DNA of 64,000 nucleotides, taken from contig JACKJF010000003.1 of assembly GCA_020638095.1 (NCBI GenBank), positions 806,001 to 870,000 of the forward strand. The letters are read 5' to 3'. Below, piece after piece: positions 27,091 to 35,603 of the stretch. Each line of letters opens with the position of its first letter. The stretch's first letter is position 1. A model generated the notes under the pieces. It searched no databases, was not told where the DNA came from, and was given only the letters and a program-made list of their open reading frames with translations. The translations under genes were made by a program, and so were the position numbers. Origin of the DNA: Hyphomicrobiaceae bacterium. Its GTDB lineage: Bacteria > Pseudomonadota > Alphaproteobacteria > Rhizobiales > Devosiaceae.

Positions 27091-28385
27091 AATACGTGAT
27101 CGTCGGCACCGGTGCGCGGCACGAAATGTTCCGCAGCGCCCTGACTGAAACCTACGCGCACTCAAACGAGCTGGCCGGGTTGTGCGACACCAATGCCGGA
27201 CGGCTGGCGCTGAGCGCCGGACGGATTGAACGACAGGGCGGCAATGGCGTCGCCACCTACCTTGCGGGCGAATTCCAGCAAATGCTGCGGGAACAGAGGC
27301 CCGACCGGGTCATCGTGACTGTTCCCGACTACCTGCACCACGACTATATCGTGGCGGCGATGCGGGCGGGCTGCGACGTTGTCACCGAGAAGCCGATGAC
27401 TACTGATCTTGGCCGTCTCAAGGCCATTCTCGATGCTCAGGCCGAAACCGGCAGGTCGATCTCGGTGACCTTCAACTACCGCTATACGCCGGCCCGCACG
27501 CAGCTGAAGGACATCCTGCTCTCCGGTGCGATCGGCGAGATAACCGCCGTCGATTTCCGCTGGCATCTCGACCGCGTACACGGCGCCGACTATTTCCGCC
27601 GCTGGCACCGCTACAAGGACAAGTCCGGCGGGCTCCTCGTTCACAAGGCAACCCACCATTTCGACCTGCTCAACTGGTGGATCGGCTCAACCCCCGCCGA
27701 GGTCAATGCCTTCGGCCGCCGGACCTTTTACACGCCCGAAATGGCTGATCGACTGGGGCTTTCGGCACACTCGGAAAGATGCCTCACCTGTCCGCTGGCC
27801 GCCAAATGTGACTTCGCCATGGACCTTCGCGACGACGAGGGCCTGCGCGAACTCTACCTCGAGAATGAGGACAGCGACCACTATTACCGCGACCGCTGCG
27901 TTTTTGCCGGCGACATCACCATCGAAGACACGATGCAGGTCGGCGTTCGCTATGCGAACCAGGTTTCGCTCAACTACACGCTTTGCGCCTACAGTCCCTG
28001 GGAGGGCCTTGAAGTCAAGTTCCACGGAACAGGCGGCGAACTGACCCATCGTCATGTCGAAGTGCATGGTGTCTTTGGCGGGAAGCGCCAGAAGCCGGCC
28101 GGCGAAGGCATGACCACTGTACTGCACCAGGCCGGCAAACCGCCGGCCGAACTCGAGGTCTGGCACGGCGAAGGCGACCACGGCGGCGCGGACCCGGTCA
28201 TGCTTTCCTACCTGTTCGACGCCGAGAAAACCGGTCCCGATCCCTACAATCGCCAGTCGACCCACGTCGACGGAGCCTGGTCGATCCTGACCGGCATTGC
28301 CGCCAACCATTCAATGGCTGCGGGCAAGGCCGTTTCGGTCGATGACCTTCTGAACGCAAACGGCATCCACCTGCCCCGCCCTTGA
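27087..28385 (+). CDS. Gfo/Idh/MocA family oxidoreductase
   Basis: 432 residues, TTG start overlapping the ATPase stop by three bases. The N-terminal nucleotide-binding fold begins MKYVIVGTGARHEMF; the family lysine lies in VTEKPMTTD; the middle has FNYRYTPARTQLKDILLSGAIGEI and a GLLVHKATHHFDLLNWW segment with the likely catalytic His. A C-x2-C-like cluster ERCLTCPLAAKCDF is an unusual insert for the family. It should oxidise or reduce a sugar or cyclitol delivered by the transporter. Substrate unknown. Confidence 0.88.
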   Translation: MKYVIVGTGARHEMFRSALTETYAHSNELAGLCDTNAGRLALSAGRIERQGGNGVATYLAGEFQQMLREQRPDRVIVTVPDYLHHDYIVAAMRAGCDVVTEKPMTTDLGRLKAILDAQAETGRSISVTFNYRYTPARTQLKDILLSGAIGEITAVDFRWHLDRVHGADYFRRWHRYKDKSGGLLVHKATHHFDLLNWWIGSTPAEVNAFGRRTFYTPEMADRLGLSAHSERCLTCPLAAKCDFAMDLRDDEGLRELYLENEDSDHYYRDRCVFAGDITIEDTMQVGVRYANQVSLNYTLCAYSPWEGLEVKFHGTGGELTHRHVEVHGVFGGKRQKPAGEGMTTVLHQAGKPPAELEVWHGEGDHGGADPVMLSYLFDAEKTGPDPYNRQSTHVDGAWSILTGIAANHSMAAGKAVSVDDLLNANGIHLPRP

Positions 28386-28627
28386 CCCCCCCCGGCGCTG
28401 CGGAAGTAGCCGCGCATGACTGTGCAGAATCTCACCCGATCGCTGTGCTGGGGAGTCTTTCTCCAGGCTTTGTGAACGAAAGCGGCCGTTCTTCAATAGA
28501 TTTTGATGTTTCGGAGTCCGTTTGCCAATGGACTCGGGACTTAACTTTGTGTTTACTTGAAGGAAGTTGGGCGAATTGCTGAACCTGGCGTCGCCTGTTT
28601 TTGTCGAATTTCGCGGGAAGGACTTTC

Positions 28628-31225
28628 ATGGCCTCTTTCTGGTTCGAAGGCGAAGTCGACAACGACTATGCCGGTACCTCAGTTGCAAATGCGGGCGATG
28701 TCGATGGAGATGGCAAGGCCGACCTCCTGATTGGCGCTGACCAGGCGGATCCGCCGAGCCGTGCGAATGGGGGCAAGGCCTATCTTTTATCTTCGGCCAG
28801 CTTCGCTGCCGCCGACGCAGCCGACGGCACCGTCGATGGCGCCGTTGACCTGGCTAATATTGCCGGGCTCTCGGGCTGCTACATCTTTCTCGGCCCTGAA
28901 GGTGGTGCTGCAACCGGCTGGTCGGTGGCGTCCGCCGGCGATGTCGACGGCGACGGCAAGGCTGACATTCTGATCGGGGCGCACAATGCCGATGTTCCCG
29001 TCGCCAATGCGGGTTCGACTTTTCTCATCTTTTCTTCCGCGCTGGCTGCGGCTGATGCTGCAGACTCATCCGTCGACGGGGTCATCGACCTCGCCGGTCT
29101 GGCGGGTGTCGCCGGTGCGTACCGCATCAACGGCAAGCTCGCCGATGACGATTCAGGTTATGTCGTGGGGTCAGCCGGCGATGTCGACGGCGATCTCAAG
29201 GACGATCTTCTGATCGGCTCGCATCTTTCCGACGCCAACGGATCGCAGTCGGGCGAAGTGTCTTTGCTGACCGCGGCCAACATTGCCGCCGCCGACGCAG
29301 CTGACGGCACCACCGATGGGGTGATCAGCCTCAGCAACGTCGCGGCCCAATCCACAAGTTTTGACATTGCCGCCGCCGCCAGCAAGCGGATCGGAACCGC
29401 GTTGGCATCGCTGGGCGACCTCGATGGAAATGGCAAGGACGATTTCCTGCTAGGCGCCGAAGGAAACAGCGGGACCAATGTGGGCTATGCCTACCTGATC
29501 CTTGGAGAGAGTCTTTCTGCCCTCGACACCGGTGACGGTGGCACCGACGGACAGATTCTCATCGACGCGACGACCCTGCCGCCGGGCAACTACCGGTTCG
29601 TCGGTGACGTCAGCCTCGGCCATGCCGGCGCGTCATTGGCGGTTGCCGGCGATGTGAGCGGCGACGGAAAGGTCGACATCCTCATTGGCTCGCAGCCCGG
29701 AGTGGTGGACGACGGATTTGCCTATCTCATCGCGACGGACCAGCTCGCGGCGCTCGACGCAGCCGATGCAACAACCGACGGCGAAATCGACCTCGGGCTC
29801 GTGAACGGTATCGCGGGCTGCTATGTCTTCAGGGGCGGGACCGGCGCTTGGGCAGGATTTGCCGTCTCGTCCGCCGGCGACGTCGATGGTGACGGTCGAG
29901 CCGACATCATCATCAGCGCCGTGCTGGCTGAAAACCCGAACCAGAGCAATGTCGCTTCCGGCGCGACCTATCTCATTCTGGCCTCCGAACTTGAAAACCT
30001 CGACGCCGCCGACGGCACCGACGACAACAAGATCGTTCTGACCAACGTGCCGGGTACTGGCGATTGTTACGCGTTCTACAGTTCAGAGTTCGCTGACCGT
30101 ACGGGCTTTTCCCTGACCGCCCTCGGCGACCTCGATGGCGATGGAAAATCCGAATTTGTCGTCGGCGTTCGATTCGGCGACGAGAGTCTCGCGTCGGGCA
30201 AGAACGGGGTCACCTTCATTGTCTCGAGCCGCGACATGGCCGCCGCCGACGCGCTCGACGGAGCGGTTGACGGGCAGGTCGACCTCAACCGGCTGGCCAA
30301 GGTCCAGTTCGGCGTTGAACTGACTGGGGGATCGAGCGCGGACAAGTTCAAGGGCGGCGGCGGCAACGACAAGCTTCTCGGCATGGACGGCGATGACGAT
30401 CTGAAGGGCGAAGACGGCGACGACGAAATCGACGGAGGTTCGGGCAAGGACAAGATCGACGGCGGCAAGGACAACGACGATCTCAAGGGCGGCGATGACG
30501 ACGACGACATCAAGGGTGGGGATGGCGACGACAAGATCGACGGGGGATCGGGCAAGGACACGATCGACGGTGGCAAGGACAAGGACGACTTGAAGGGCGG
30601 TGGTGACGACGACGACGTCAAGGGCGGCGACGGTGACGACAAGATCGATGGGGGGTCGGGCAAGGACAAGATCGACGGTGGCAATGGTAAGGACGATGTC
30701 AAGGGTGGCAGCGGCAACGACGATATCAAGGGCGGTGACGGCAAGGACAAGGCCGATGGCGGTACCGGCAACGACAAGATCGATGGCGGCAAGGAGAACG
30801 ACGATCTCAAGGGCGGCAAGGGCGACGACGACATCAAGGGCGGTAGCGGCAACGACAAGGCGGACGGCGGCAAGGACAATGACAAGCTCGATGGGGGTGC
30901 CGACAACGACAAACTCGAAGGCGGCCAGGGCAACGACAAGCTGATCGGTGGAAAAGGCAACGACCAGAGCTGGGGTGGTGCCGGTTCCGACGAATTCGTT
31001 TACGCCCCCAACGATGGCGTCGACATCATCCGCGACTACCAGGATGGTCTGGATCGCATCAATCTCAAGGCCTTCAAGTTCGCGTCCAAGGCGCAGGCCC
31101 TGTCGCATTTCCGCGAAGTCGGCACGGCCAATGACGATGTCTGCGAATTCAGTTTCAAGGGCACGAAGGTGACCATCATCGGAGCCGACCTCGGCAATAT
31201 CGGCGCGAGCGACATCATCATCTGA
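28628..31225 (+). CDS. FG-GAP beta-propeller plus RTX calcium-binding secreted protein
   Basis: 865 residues from ATG 28628 (GGGAAGGA site). The first 560 residues hold seven FG-GAP/integrin-alpha-like repeats, each with a DVDGDGKADLLIG-type calcium loop, which predicts one seven-bladed propeller. From about residue 570 there are around 24 glycine/aspartate nonapeptides of RTX type, then an uncleaved C-terminal region (SDEFVYAPNDGVDIIRDY...GASDIII) resembling type I secretion signals. No N-terminal signal peptide is seen, in line with type I export. The role could be adhesion or a surface layer. No type I secretion genes lie nearby. Confidence 0.85.
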   Translation: MASFWFEGEVDNDYAGTSVANAGDVDGDGKADLLIGADQADPPSRANGGKAYLLSSASFAAADAADGTVDGAVDLANIAGLSGCYIFLGPEGGAATGWSVASAGDVDGDGKADILIGAHNADVPVANAGSTFLIFSSALAAADAADSSVDGVIDLAGLAGVAGAYRINGKLADDDSGYVVGSAGDVDGDLKDDLLIGSHLSDANGSQSGEVSLLTAANIAAADAADGTTDGVISLSNVAAQSTSFDIAAAASKRIGTALASLGDLDGNGKDDFLLGAEGNSGTNVGYAYLILGESLSALDTGDGGTDGQILIDATTLPPGNYRFVGDVSLGHAGASLAVAGDVSGDGKVDILIGSQPGVVDDGFAYLIATDQLAALDAADATTDGEIDLGLVNGIAGCYVFRGGTGAWAGFAVSSAGDVDGDGRADIIISAVLAENPNQSNVASGATYLILASELENLDAADGTDDNKIVLTNVPGTGDCYAFYSSEFADRTGFSLTALGDLDGDGKSEFVVGVRFGDESLASGKNGVTFIVSSRDMAAADALDGAVDGQVDLNRLAKVQFGVELTGGSSADKFKGGGGNDKLLGMDGDDDLKGEDGDDEIDGGSGKDKIDGGKDNDDLKGGDDDDDIKGGDGDDKIDGGSGKDTIDGGKDKDDLKGGGDDDDVKGGDGDDKIDGGSGKDKIDGGNGKDDVKGGSGNDDIKGGDGKDKADGGTGNDKIDGGKENDDLKGGKGDDDIKGGSGNDKADGGKDNDKLDGGADNDKLEGGQGNDKLIGGKGNDQSWGGAGSDEFVYAPNDGVDIIRDYQDGLDRINLKAFKFASKAQALSHFREVGTANDDVCEFSFKGTKVTIIGADLGNIGASDIII
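30413..30952 (+). repeat. 108-bp tandem super-repeat coding for 4 x 9-residue RTX units
   Basis: The RTX tail repeats with a period of 108 bp (36 residues, four nonapeptides). Corresponding positions fall at 30413, 30521, 30629, 30737 and 30845. The first three copies open with DGDDxIDGG, SGKDxIDGG; the later copies are more diverged. Many units end in K-G-G instead of the usual D-G-G and lack one canonical glycine, which makes the region unusually lysine-rich. Confidence 0.85.
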
Positions 31226-31236
31226 CACTCGGTATG

Positions 31237-31266
31237 CGATCCAGGAGCACCGGTCGCGCGTATTGG
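31237..31266 (+). promoter_or_regulatory. RpoE-type promoter upstream of DUF1295 gene
   Basis: CGATCC (31237-31242), an 18-base spacer and TATTGG (31261-31266) match the layout of the rpoE upstream site at 35543-35572 (TGATCC, 18 bases, TAGAGG). Position 22 bases before ATG 31288 supports that start. Assignment to the ChrR-linked sigma factor is inference from pattern and gene content. Confidence 0.45.
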
Positions 31267-31287
31267 GTTGCGACCGGAGTGTGCGAA

Positions 31288-32067
31288 ATGCTGGTTCTGC
31301 TTGGATCGCTGATTCTTCTTGTGGCTGCCATGGCCGGTGCCTGGCTTGTGCGCCAGCGCACGCACCAAAGCGGCTGGATCGACACCATCTGGTCGGCGGC
31401 AACCGGCGTTGCGTGCCTTCTGGCCGTGTTTGCCGCGGATGGCGCGCCGGAACGCAAACTGGCAGCGGCCGTCCTGTTGCTGGTCTGGTCAGTTCGGCTT
31501 GCAACCCATATCGGGCGTCGGACCGCGGGCGGCCACGATGATCCGCGCTATGCCGGGCTGATCACACAGTGGGGCGCAGATGCGGGCCGCCAGCTCTTCC
31601 TCTTTCTTGAGGCGCAGGCACTGGCGGGTTTTGGCCTTGCGGTTTCAGTCTATGCGGCTTCATCCAATGCGGCGCCATTCCCCGGAATTCTGGACGTTCT
31701 TGCACTTGGGGTCGGGCTTGTGGCCCTAATGGGCGAGGCGCTCGCAGACCGTCAACTGGCACGGTTCCGGTCATCCGCCATTCGAGGCGACGTGTGCGAG
31801 GCCGGCTTGTGGCGCTTCAGCCGACATCCCAACTATTTCTTCGAATGGCTTTGGTGGTGCGCCTGGCCGCTGCTTGCCCTGTCGGGCGGCACAATCACCT
31901 TTCTGACGCCGCTCGCCTTTCTTGCGCCGGCCCTCATGTACTTGCTGCTTGTTCGCGTGTCAGGAATCCCGCCGCTCGAGGCGCATATGCTTCAAAGCCG
32001 GGGCGCGACCTATGCGGCCTACCAGGCCCGGGTCAATGCATTCTTCCCGGGCCCGCCCAGGGCATGA
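31288..32067 (+). CDS. DUF1295 membrane protein (steroid-reductase/ICMT-like fold)
   Basis: 259 residues from ATG 31288; an ATG at 31234 is in frame but would place the promoter-like site inside the gene. It has six or seven membrane helices and the DUF1295 signatures WIDTIWSAATG, DPRYAGL and, near the C-terminus, CEAGLWRFSRHPNYFFEWLWW. The RHPNYF motif is shared with isoprenylcysteine methyltransferases and sterol reductases and is thought to bind cofactor. In RpoE-ChrR loci this family accompanies lipid-modifying genes. It converges on the CFA-synthase-like gene 12 bases downstream. Confidence 0.85.
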   Translation: MLVLLGSLILLVAAMAGAWLVRQRTHQSGWIDTIWSAATGVACLLAVFAADGAPERKLAAAVLLLVWSVRLATHIGRRTAGGHDDPRYAGLITQWGADAGRQLFLFLEAQALAGFGLAVSVYAASSNAAPFPGILDVLALGVGLVALMGEALADRQLARFRSSAIRGDVCEAGLWRFSRHPNYFFEWLWWCAWPLLALSGGTITFLTPLAFLAPALMYLLLVRVSGIPPLEAHMLQSRGATYAAYQARVNAFFPGPPRA

Positions 32068-32079
32068 CCGCGTTGCGGC

Positions 32080-33312
32080 TTAGCTGACCGTGCCGTCTCC
32101 GGACTTGGTCAGGTGGATCTGAAACACGTCGATGCTGTGTGCCTTGAACCCCGAGGCGCAATAGCTGAGGTAGAACTGCCACATCCGGCGGAAGCGGTCG
32201 TCGAACCCGAATGGCCGGATCGCCCGCCAGTTCTGCAGGAACGCATCCTCCCAGGTCTTGAGCGTGCGCGCATAGTGCTCGCCGAAATTGAGCCAGTCCT
32301 TGACGACGAGCCCAGCCCGTCCGGCGCCGTCACGGAAGCGCTCGAACGACGGCAGCATGCCACCCGGAAAGATATAGGTCTGGATGAAATCGGCGTTGCG
32401 ACGGTAATCGTCGAAGCGGGCCTCGTCGATCGTGATCGTCTGGATCATCGCCTGGCCGGTGGGTTTCAGCCGTTCGGCAACCGCCGAGAAATAGGTCGGC
32501 CAGTGTTCCTCGCCGACTGCCTCGAACATCTCGATCGAAACGACGGCGTCAAAACTTCCCTGGCAGTCGCGATAGTCTTCCAGCCGGATGTCGACCCGGT
32601 CCGCGACGCCCGCATTTTCGAGGCGCTTGCGGGCAAAGGCCGCCTGTTCCTGGGAAAGCGTCAGGCCAGTCACCCGGCACCCGGTCGTGCGCACGGCATG
32701 CTCGGCGAAACCGCCCCAGCCGCAGCCGATCTCGAGAATATGGTCGTCCGACCCGATGCCAAGTTCGTCGATGATGCGCTGATATTTGGCCGTCTGCGCC
32801 TGCTCGAGCGTCAGGTTCTCCCTGGTATAGAGCGCCGAGGAATAGGTCATCGTGCCATCGAGCCACAAACGATAGAAATCGTTCCCGAGATCGTAGTGGT
32901 AGGCGATGTTGCGCTTGCTGCCCTGGCGCGAATTGTGCCGCATCTTGTGGCGAAGGAAATCGATCCATTTGAGGAGCCTGGACCAGGACGATGCATTGTC
33001 GAGCATCGATTCGTTGGCCATGGCGAAATCGAGGAAAGCGCCGATGTCCGGGCTGTCGCAATCCCCGTCGATGAAAGCGCGCGAAAAGCCGAGATTGCCA
33101 AAGAGCATGAAGCGATAGATGGCCCGCGCGCGGTTGAGCTGCAGCACGGCCTCGGGCCCGGGCTCCTTGCCTTCGAAACGCTGTGAGAAGCCGTTGGCAA
33201 ACCGCATCGTCAGCGCGCCCTTCGCGGTATTGCTGCCAATCGCGCAGGCGAGCTTTTGCCAAAGTTGAAGCCGGGCTTCGGGAAGGTCCTGTTTTGAGGC
33301 GCTATCCGTCAC
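32080..33312 (-). CDS. cyclopropane-fatty-acid-synthase-family SAM methyltransferase
   Basis: 410 residues from GTG 33312, chosen over TTG 33330 because of the AGAGGA upstream. SAM motif I is LEIGCGWGGFAEHA; family features YHYDLGNDFYRLWLDGTMTYSSA, SIEMFEAVGEEHW, QTITID and YIFPGG are all present. The enzyme adds a methyl or methylene carbon to unsaturated acyl chains in phospholipids. In Rhodobacter sphaeroides a CFA-like methylase in the RpoE-ChrR regulon (UfaM) starts furan fatty acid synthesis; this gene, coupled to DUF1365 and an FAD oxidoreductase, is a good candidate for the same role. Confidence 0.93.
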   Translation of the reverse strand: MTDSASKQDLPEARLQLWQKLACAIGSNTAKGALTMRFANGFSQRFEGKEPGPEAVLQLNRARAIYRFMLFGNLGFSRAFIDGDCDSPDIGAFLDFAMANESMLDNASSWSRLLKWIDFLRHKMRHNSRQGSKRNIAYHYDLGNDFYRLWLDGTMTYSSALYTRENLTLEQAQTAKYQRIIDELGIGSDDHILEIGCGWGGFAEHAVRTTGCRVTGLTLSQEQAAFARKRLENAGVADRVDIRLEDYRDCQGSFDAVVSIEMFEAVGEEHWPTYFSAVAERLKPTGQAMIQTITIDEARFDDYRRNADFIQTYIFPGGMLPSFERFRDGAGRAGLVVKDWLNFGEHYARTLKTWEDAFLQNWRAIRPFGFDDRFRRMWQFYLSYCASGFKAHSIDVFQIHLTKSGDGTVS

Positions 33313-34099
33313 TGTGCTCGTTCCTCTCAATGGTCCGTGCCACCACGGACACCGACACCCGCTGGGGCGCTGGCGCGTGACGGAACACCCGCAACCCTTT
33401 GGCCAGAAGAAGAAGCGCTTGCCAATGGATCGCCACGCTTATTCTTAGTGTCATGAGAGGATATCGCAACAGGACTTTGAACAATTGTCCGTCAGTGAGG
33501 GGTTTTCGCCGTCCCGAAAAGCTTGCAAAAAGCAGCGGTCCGTCCCCGTCACGCTCGTTGATCGAGACCAGGACGCGCTCTCCGGGTGGTAGAATCTTGA
33601 AGTCGTAGGCGCATTCCATCGGCACGAACGGCGACACGTACATCTTTTTCTCGCAGCCATGCTGGACGATTCGACCCGCGCCCTCTGCCGGAATGACATA
33701 GGTATGCCGTTCGCCGAACGTGTTGCAGACTTCGTAGAGAATGACCTCGACCGTCCCCTCCGGATTGCGGCAGAAATAGACTGACAGCGGGTTGAAAACG
33801 TAGCCGAGAATGCGCGGGTAACAGAGCACCGCCACCCGGTAGCGCGTTGGATCATAACCTGCCGCGACAAGCTGCGCATTGACCCACAACCGCGGGTCCG
33901 CACCCGTCAGATCGCCGTGATCCGCATCATGAAAGCTGAAGAGTGCAAATCGGTTGCGTGCGAAAAGACGGAGCTTCCTATCAAGCGTTACGATTTCATC
34001 GAGATCGAGCAGCAAGGAAAATACGCTATAGCGCAGCCGATGCCGCTTCGGCCTGTGCCGGACGTGAACGACCTCGCCAGTGTAGACGCCAGAGTTCAA
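33302..34099 (-). CDS. DUF1365 family protein
   Basis: 265 residues from TTG 34099, which gives the usual family N-terminus MNSGVYTGEVVHVRHRPKRHRLRY; the gene lies four bases after the FAD oxidoreductase stop and overlaps the start of the methyltransferase gene by 11 bases. Conserved features include YSVFSLLLDLDEI, LCYPRILGYVFNPLSVYFCRN and VNTFGERHTY-like segments. The biochemical role of the family is not settled; it consistently travels with CFA-type methyltransferases and FAD proteins, so a function in acyl-chain modification is inferred. Confidence 0.88.
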   Translation of the reverse strand: MNSGVYTGEVVHVRHRPKRHRLRYSVFSLLLDLDEIVTLDRKLRLFARNRFALFSFHDADHGDLTGADPRLWVNAQLVAAGYDPTRYRVAVLCYPRILGYVFNPLSVYFCRNPEGTVEVILYEVCNTFGERHTYVIPAEGAGRIVQHGCEKKMYVSPFVPMECAYDFKILPPGERVLVSINERDGDGPLLFASFSGRRKPLTDGQLFKVLLRYPLMTLRISVAIHWQALLLLAKGLRVFRHAPAPQRVSVSVVARTIERNEHSDG

Positions 34100-34103
34100 C
34101 GGT

Positions 34104-35462
34104 CTACTCCGCCGCCTGTGCCGAAACCGGCAGATGAATGCGCCCGGATTCGTTTTCCACCCGCCAGGGACGCCTCAAACCCGACATCTGTTCTGCAACC
34201 GCAAGACCGGACTGCAACCCGTCCTCGTGGAAGCCCGAGCCAAAATGCGCGCCGCAGAACCACACGCCGCCCTGGCCCTGCAGATCCCAAAGGCGCTTCT
34301 GCGCGACCATCGCTTTCTTGTCGAAAAGCGGATGGGCATAGACGAACTCGGCATGGACCGTTTCTTGACGGATGGTTCGGACCGGGTTGAGCGTCACGAG
34401 CAATGGGTGCCGCGTGGGCAAGTTTTGTAGCTTGTTCATCCAGTAGGTGACGCAAAGCTGCTGATCTTTTGCGCTGGCAGCCTCGCCTACATAATTCCAG
34501 CTCGACCAGATCGGCCGGCTTTTTGGCATCAGGCGCGGATCGCTATGAAGAACCGCGCGATTGGTCGTGTATTTGAAAGCGCCGAGGACGGTGGACTCGG
34601 TTTCGTCCGCGTCCGAAAGCAACGCGCGCGCCTGGTCCGCATGGGTGGCAATGACAACCTGTCCGAAGACATCGCGGTTGCCGTCCGCCGTGGTCACCGT
34701 TACGCCTTCGGAGCCACGGCGAACCGAAACCACCGCCTGGCCTGTCCGGACTCCGCCTTTGAAATCCTGCAAGATCCGCCGCACATAGGCTCGGCTGCCA
34801 CCAGTTACGGTGCGCCAAAGGGGCCGCCCACCCAGGGACAACAGGCTGTGATTTGCGAAAAACCTGACAAACGCCGGAAAGGGATAGTCGCGCATCTCGG
34901 CGACGCTGGTCGACCAGATCGCCGCCCCCATCGGCAGGATGTGGTCGTTGATGAAGGCCTCGGAATAGGAATTCGCATCGAGGTAGTCGCCAAGTGACTG
35001 TGTCGCGGCGTCCGGTCTGTCCAGGACCCTTGGCGCATCGCGATAGAACCGGACAATGTCCGACAGCATCTTCCAGTATCGCGGGTTGACCGCGTTGGCT
35101 GGCTTGCCGATGACCGATAGCAGTCCAGAGCTTTCATATTCGAATGCACCACCTTCGAGCGATGCGGCAAACGACATGTTGGACACTTCGCTTGATACGC
35201 CGAAATGATCGAGAAGCGCAGTCAGGTTGGGGTAGTTGCGTTCGTTGAACACGATGAACCCGGTGTCGACCGGGATCGAGCGATTGCCGATTGTGACATC
35301 AACCGTGTTGCTGTGACCGCCGATCCGCCCATCCGCCTCGAACAGCGTGACGTCGAACCGCTTGCTGAGAAGCCAGGCTGCGGAAAGACCCGAGACGCCC
35401 GAACCGATAACGGCAACCCTGTTCTTCGGCCACGCGCCGTCCGGACCAAAATCACGCAGCAT
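34104..35462 (-). CDS. NAD(P)/FAD-binding amine-oxidase-fold oxidoreductase
   Basis: 452 residues from ATG 35462. The FAD-binding dinucleotide motif is VIGSGVSGLSAAWLLSKRFDVTLFEADGRIGGH. Further family segments are DTGFIVFNERNYPNLTALLDHFGV, VVIATHADQARALL and a C-terminal WFCGAHFGSGFHEDGLQSG. It resembles phytoene-desaturase-like flavoproteins. It is the first gene of a three-gene operon with DUF1365 and the CFA-like methyltransferase, and may act as an acyl-chain desaturase (UfaD-like role in furan lipid synthesis). Role is inferred from context. Confidence 0.88.
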   Translation of the reverse strand: MLRDFGPDGAWPKNRVAVIGSGVSGLSAAWLLSKRFDVTLFEADGRIGGHSNTVDVTIGNRSIPVDTGFIVFNERNYPNLTALLDHFGVSSEVSNMSFAASLEGGAFEYESSGLLSVIGKPANAVNPRYWKMLSDIVRFYRDAPRVLDRPDAATQSLGDYLDANSYSEAFINDHILPMGAAIWSTSVAEMRDYPFPAFVRFFANHSLLSLGGRPLWRTVTGGSRAYVRRILQDFKGGVRTGQAVVSVRRGSEGVTVTTADGNRDVFGQVVIATHADQARALLSDADETESTVLGAFKYTTNRAVLHSDPRLMPKSRPIWSSWNYVGEAASAKDQQLCVTYWMNKLQNLPTRHPLLVTLNPVRTIRQETVHAEFVYAHPLFDKKAMVAQKRLWDLQGQGGVWFCGAHFGSGFHEDGLQSGLAVAEQMSGLRRPWRVENESGRIHLPVSAQAAE

Positions 35463-35489
35463 CTCTTTCCCCTTTTTCGGAATTTGAGA

Positions 35490-35519
35490 GGACTACGCGC
35501 AAGCCGGCCGTTTGGATTT
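35490..35519 (-). promoter_or_regulatory. weak RpoE-type promoter for the FAD/DUF1365/CFA operon
   Basis: On the minus strand AAATCC (35519-35514) is followed by 18 bases and TAGTCC (35495-35490), 28 bases before the ATG. The -35 part matches the neighbouring rpoE site only at A-TCC, but spacing and TAG start of the -10 agree. Confidence 0.3.
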
Positions 35520-35542
35520 TGAGCCACCAAAATTTCGTCCAG

Positions 35543-35572
35543 TGATCCAGATTCAGATCGCCCACGTAGAGG
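35543..35572 (+). promoter_or_regulatory. autoregulatory RpoE-type promoter
   Basis: TGATCC (35543-35548), an 18-base spacer and TAGAGG (35567-35572) lie 31 bases before the rpoE start. TGATCC is the -35 element known for the singlet-oxygen sigma factor of Rhodobacter sphaeroides, which also controls its own gene. The assignment is by similarity. Confidence 0.6.
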
Positions 35573-35603
35573 TGGCATTGGAAAACAGCTGGAGGCAGCT
35601 TTT

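Noticed and set aside
30413..30952. Regular 108-bp repeats considered as CRISPR or satellite DNA
   Set aside because: Repeats are contiguous without unique spacers and code in frame for RTX nonapeptides.
30076..31504. Long Ser/Pro/Leu-rich and Val/Ala-rich frames on the minus strand
   Set aside because: They mirror the RTX repeats and have no ribosome binding site or family features; the plus frame has clear FG-GAP and RTX domains.
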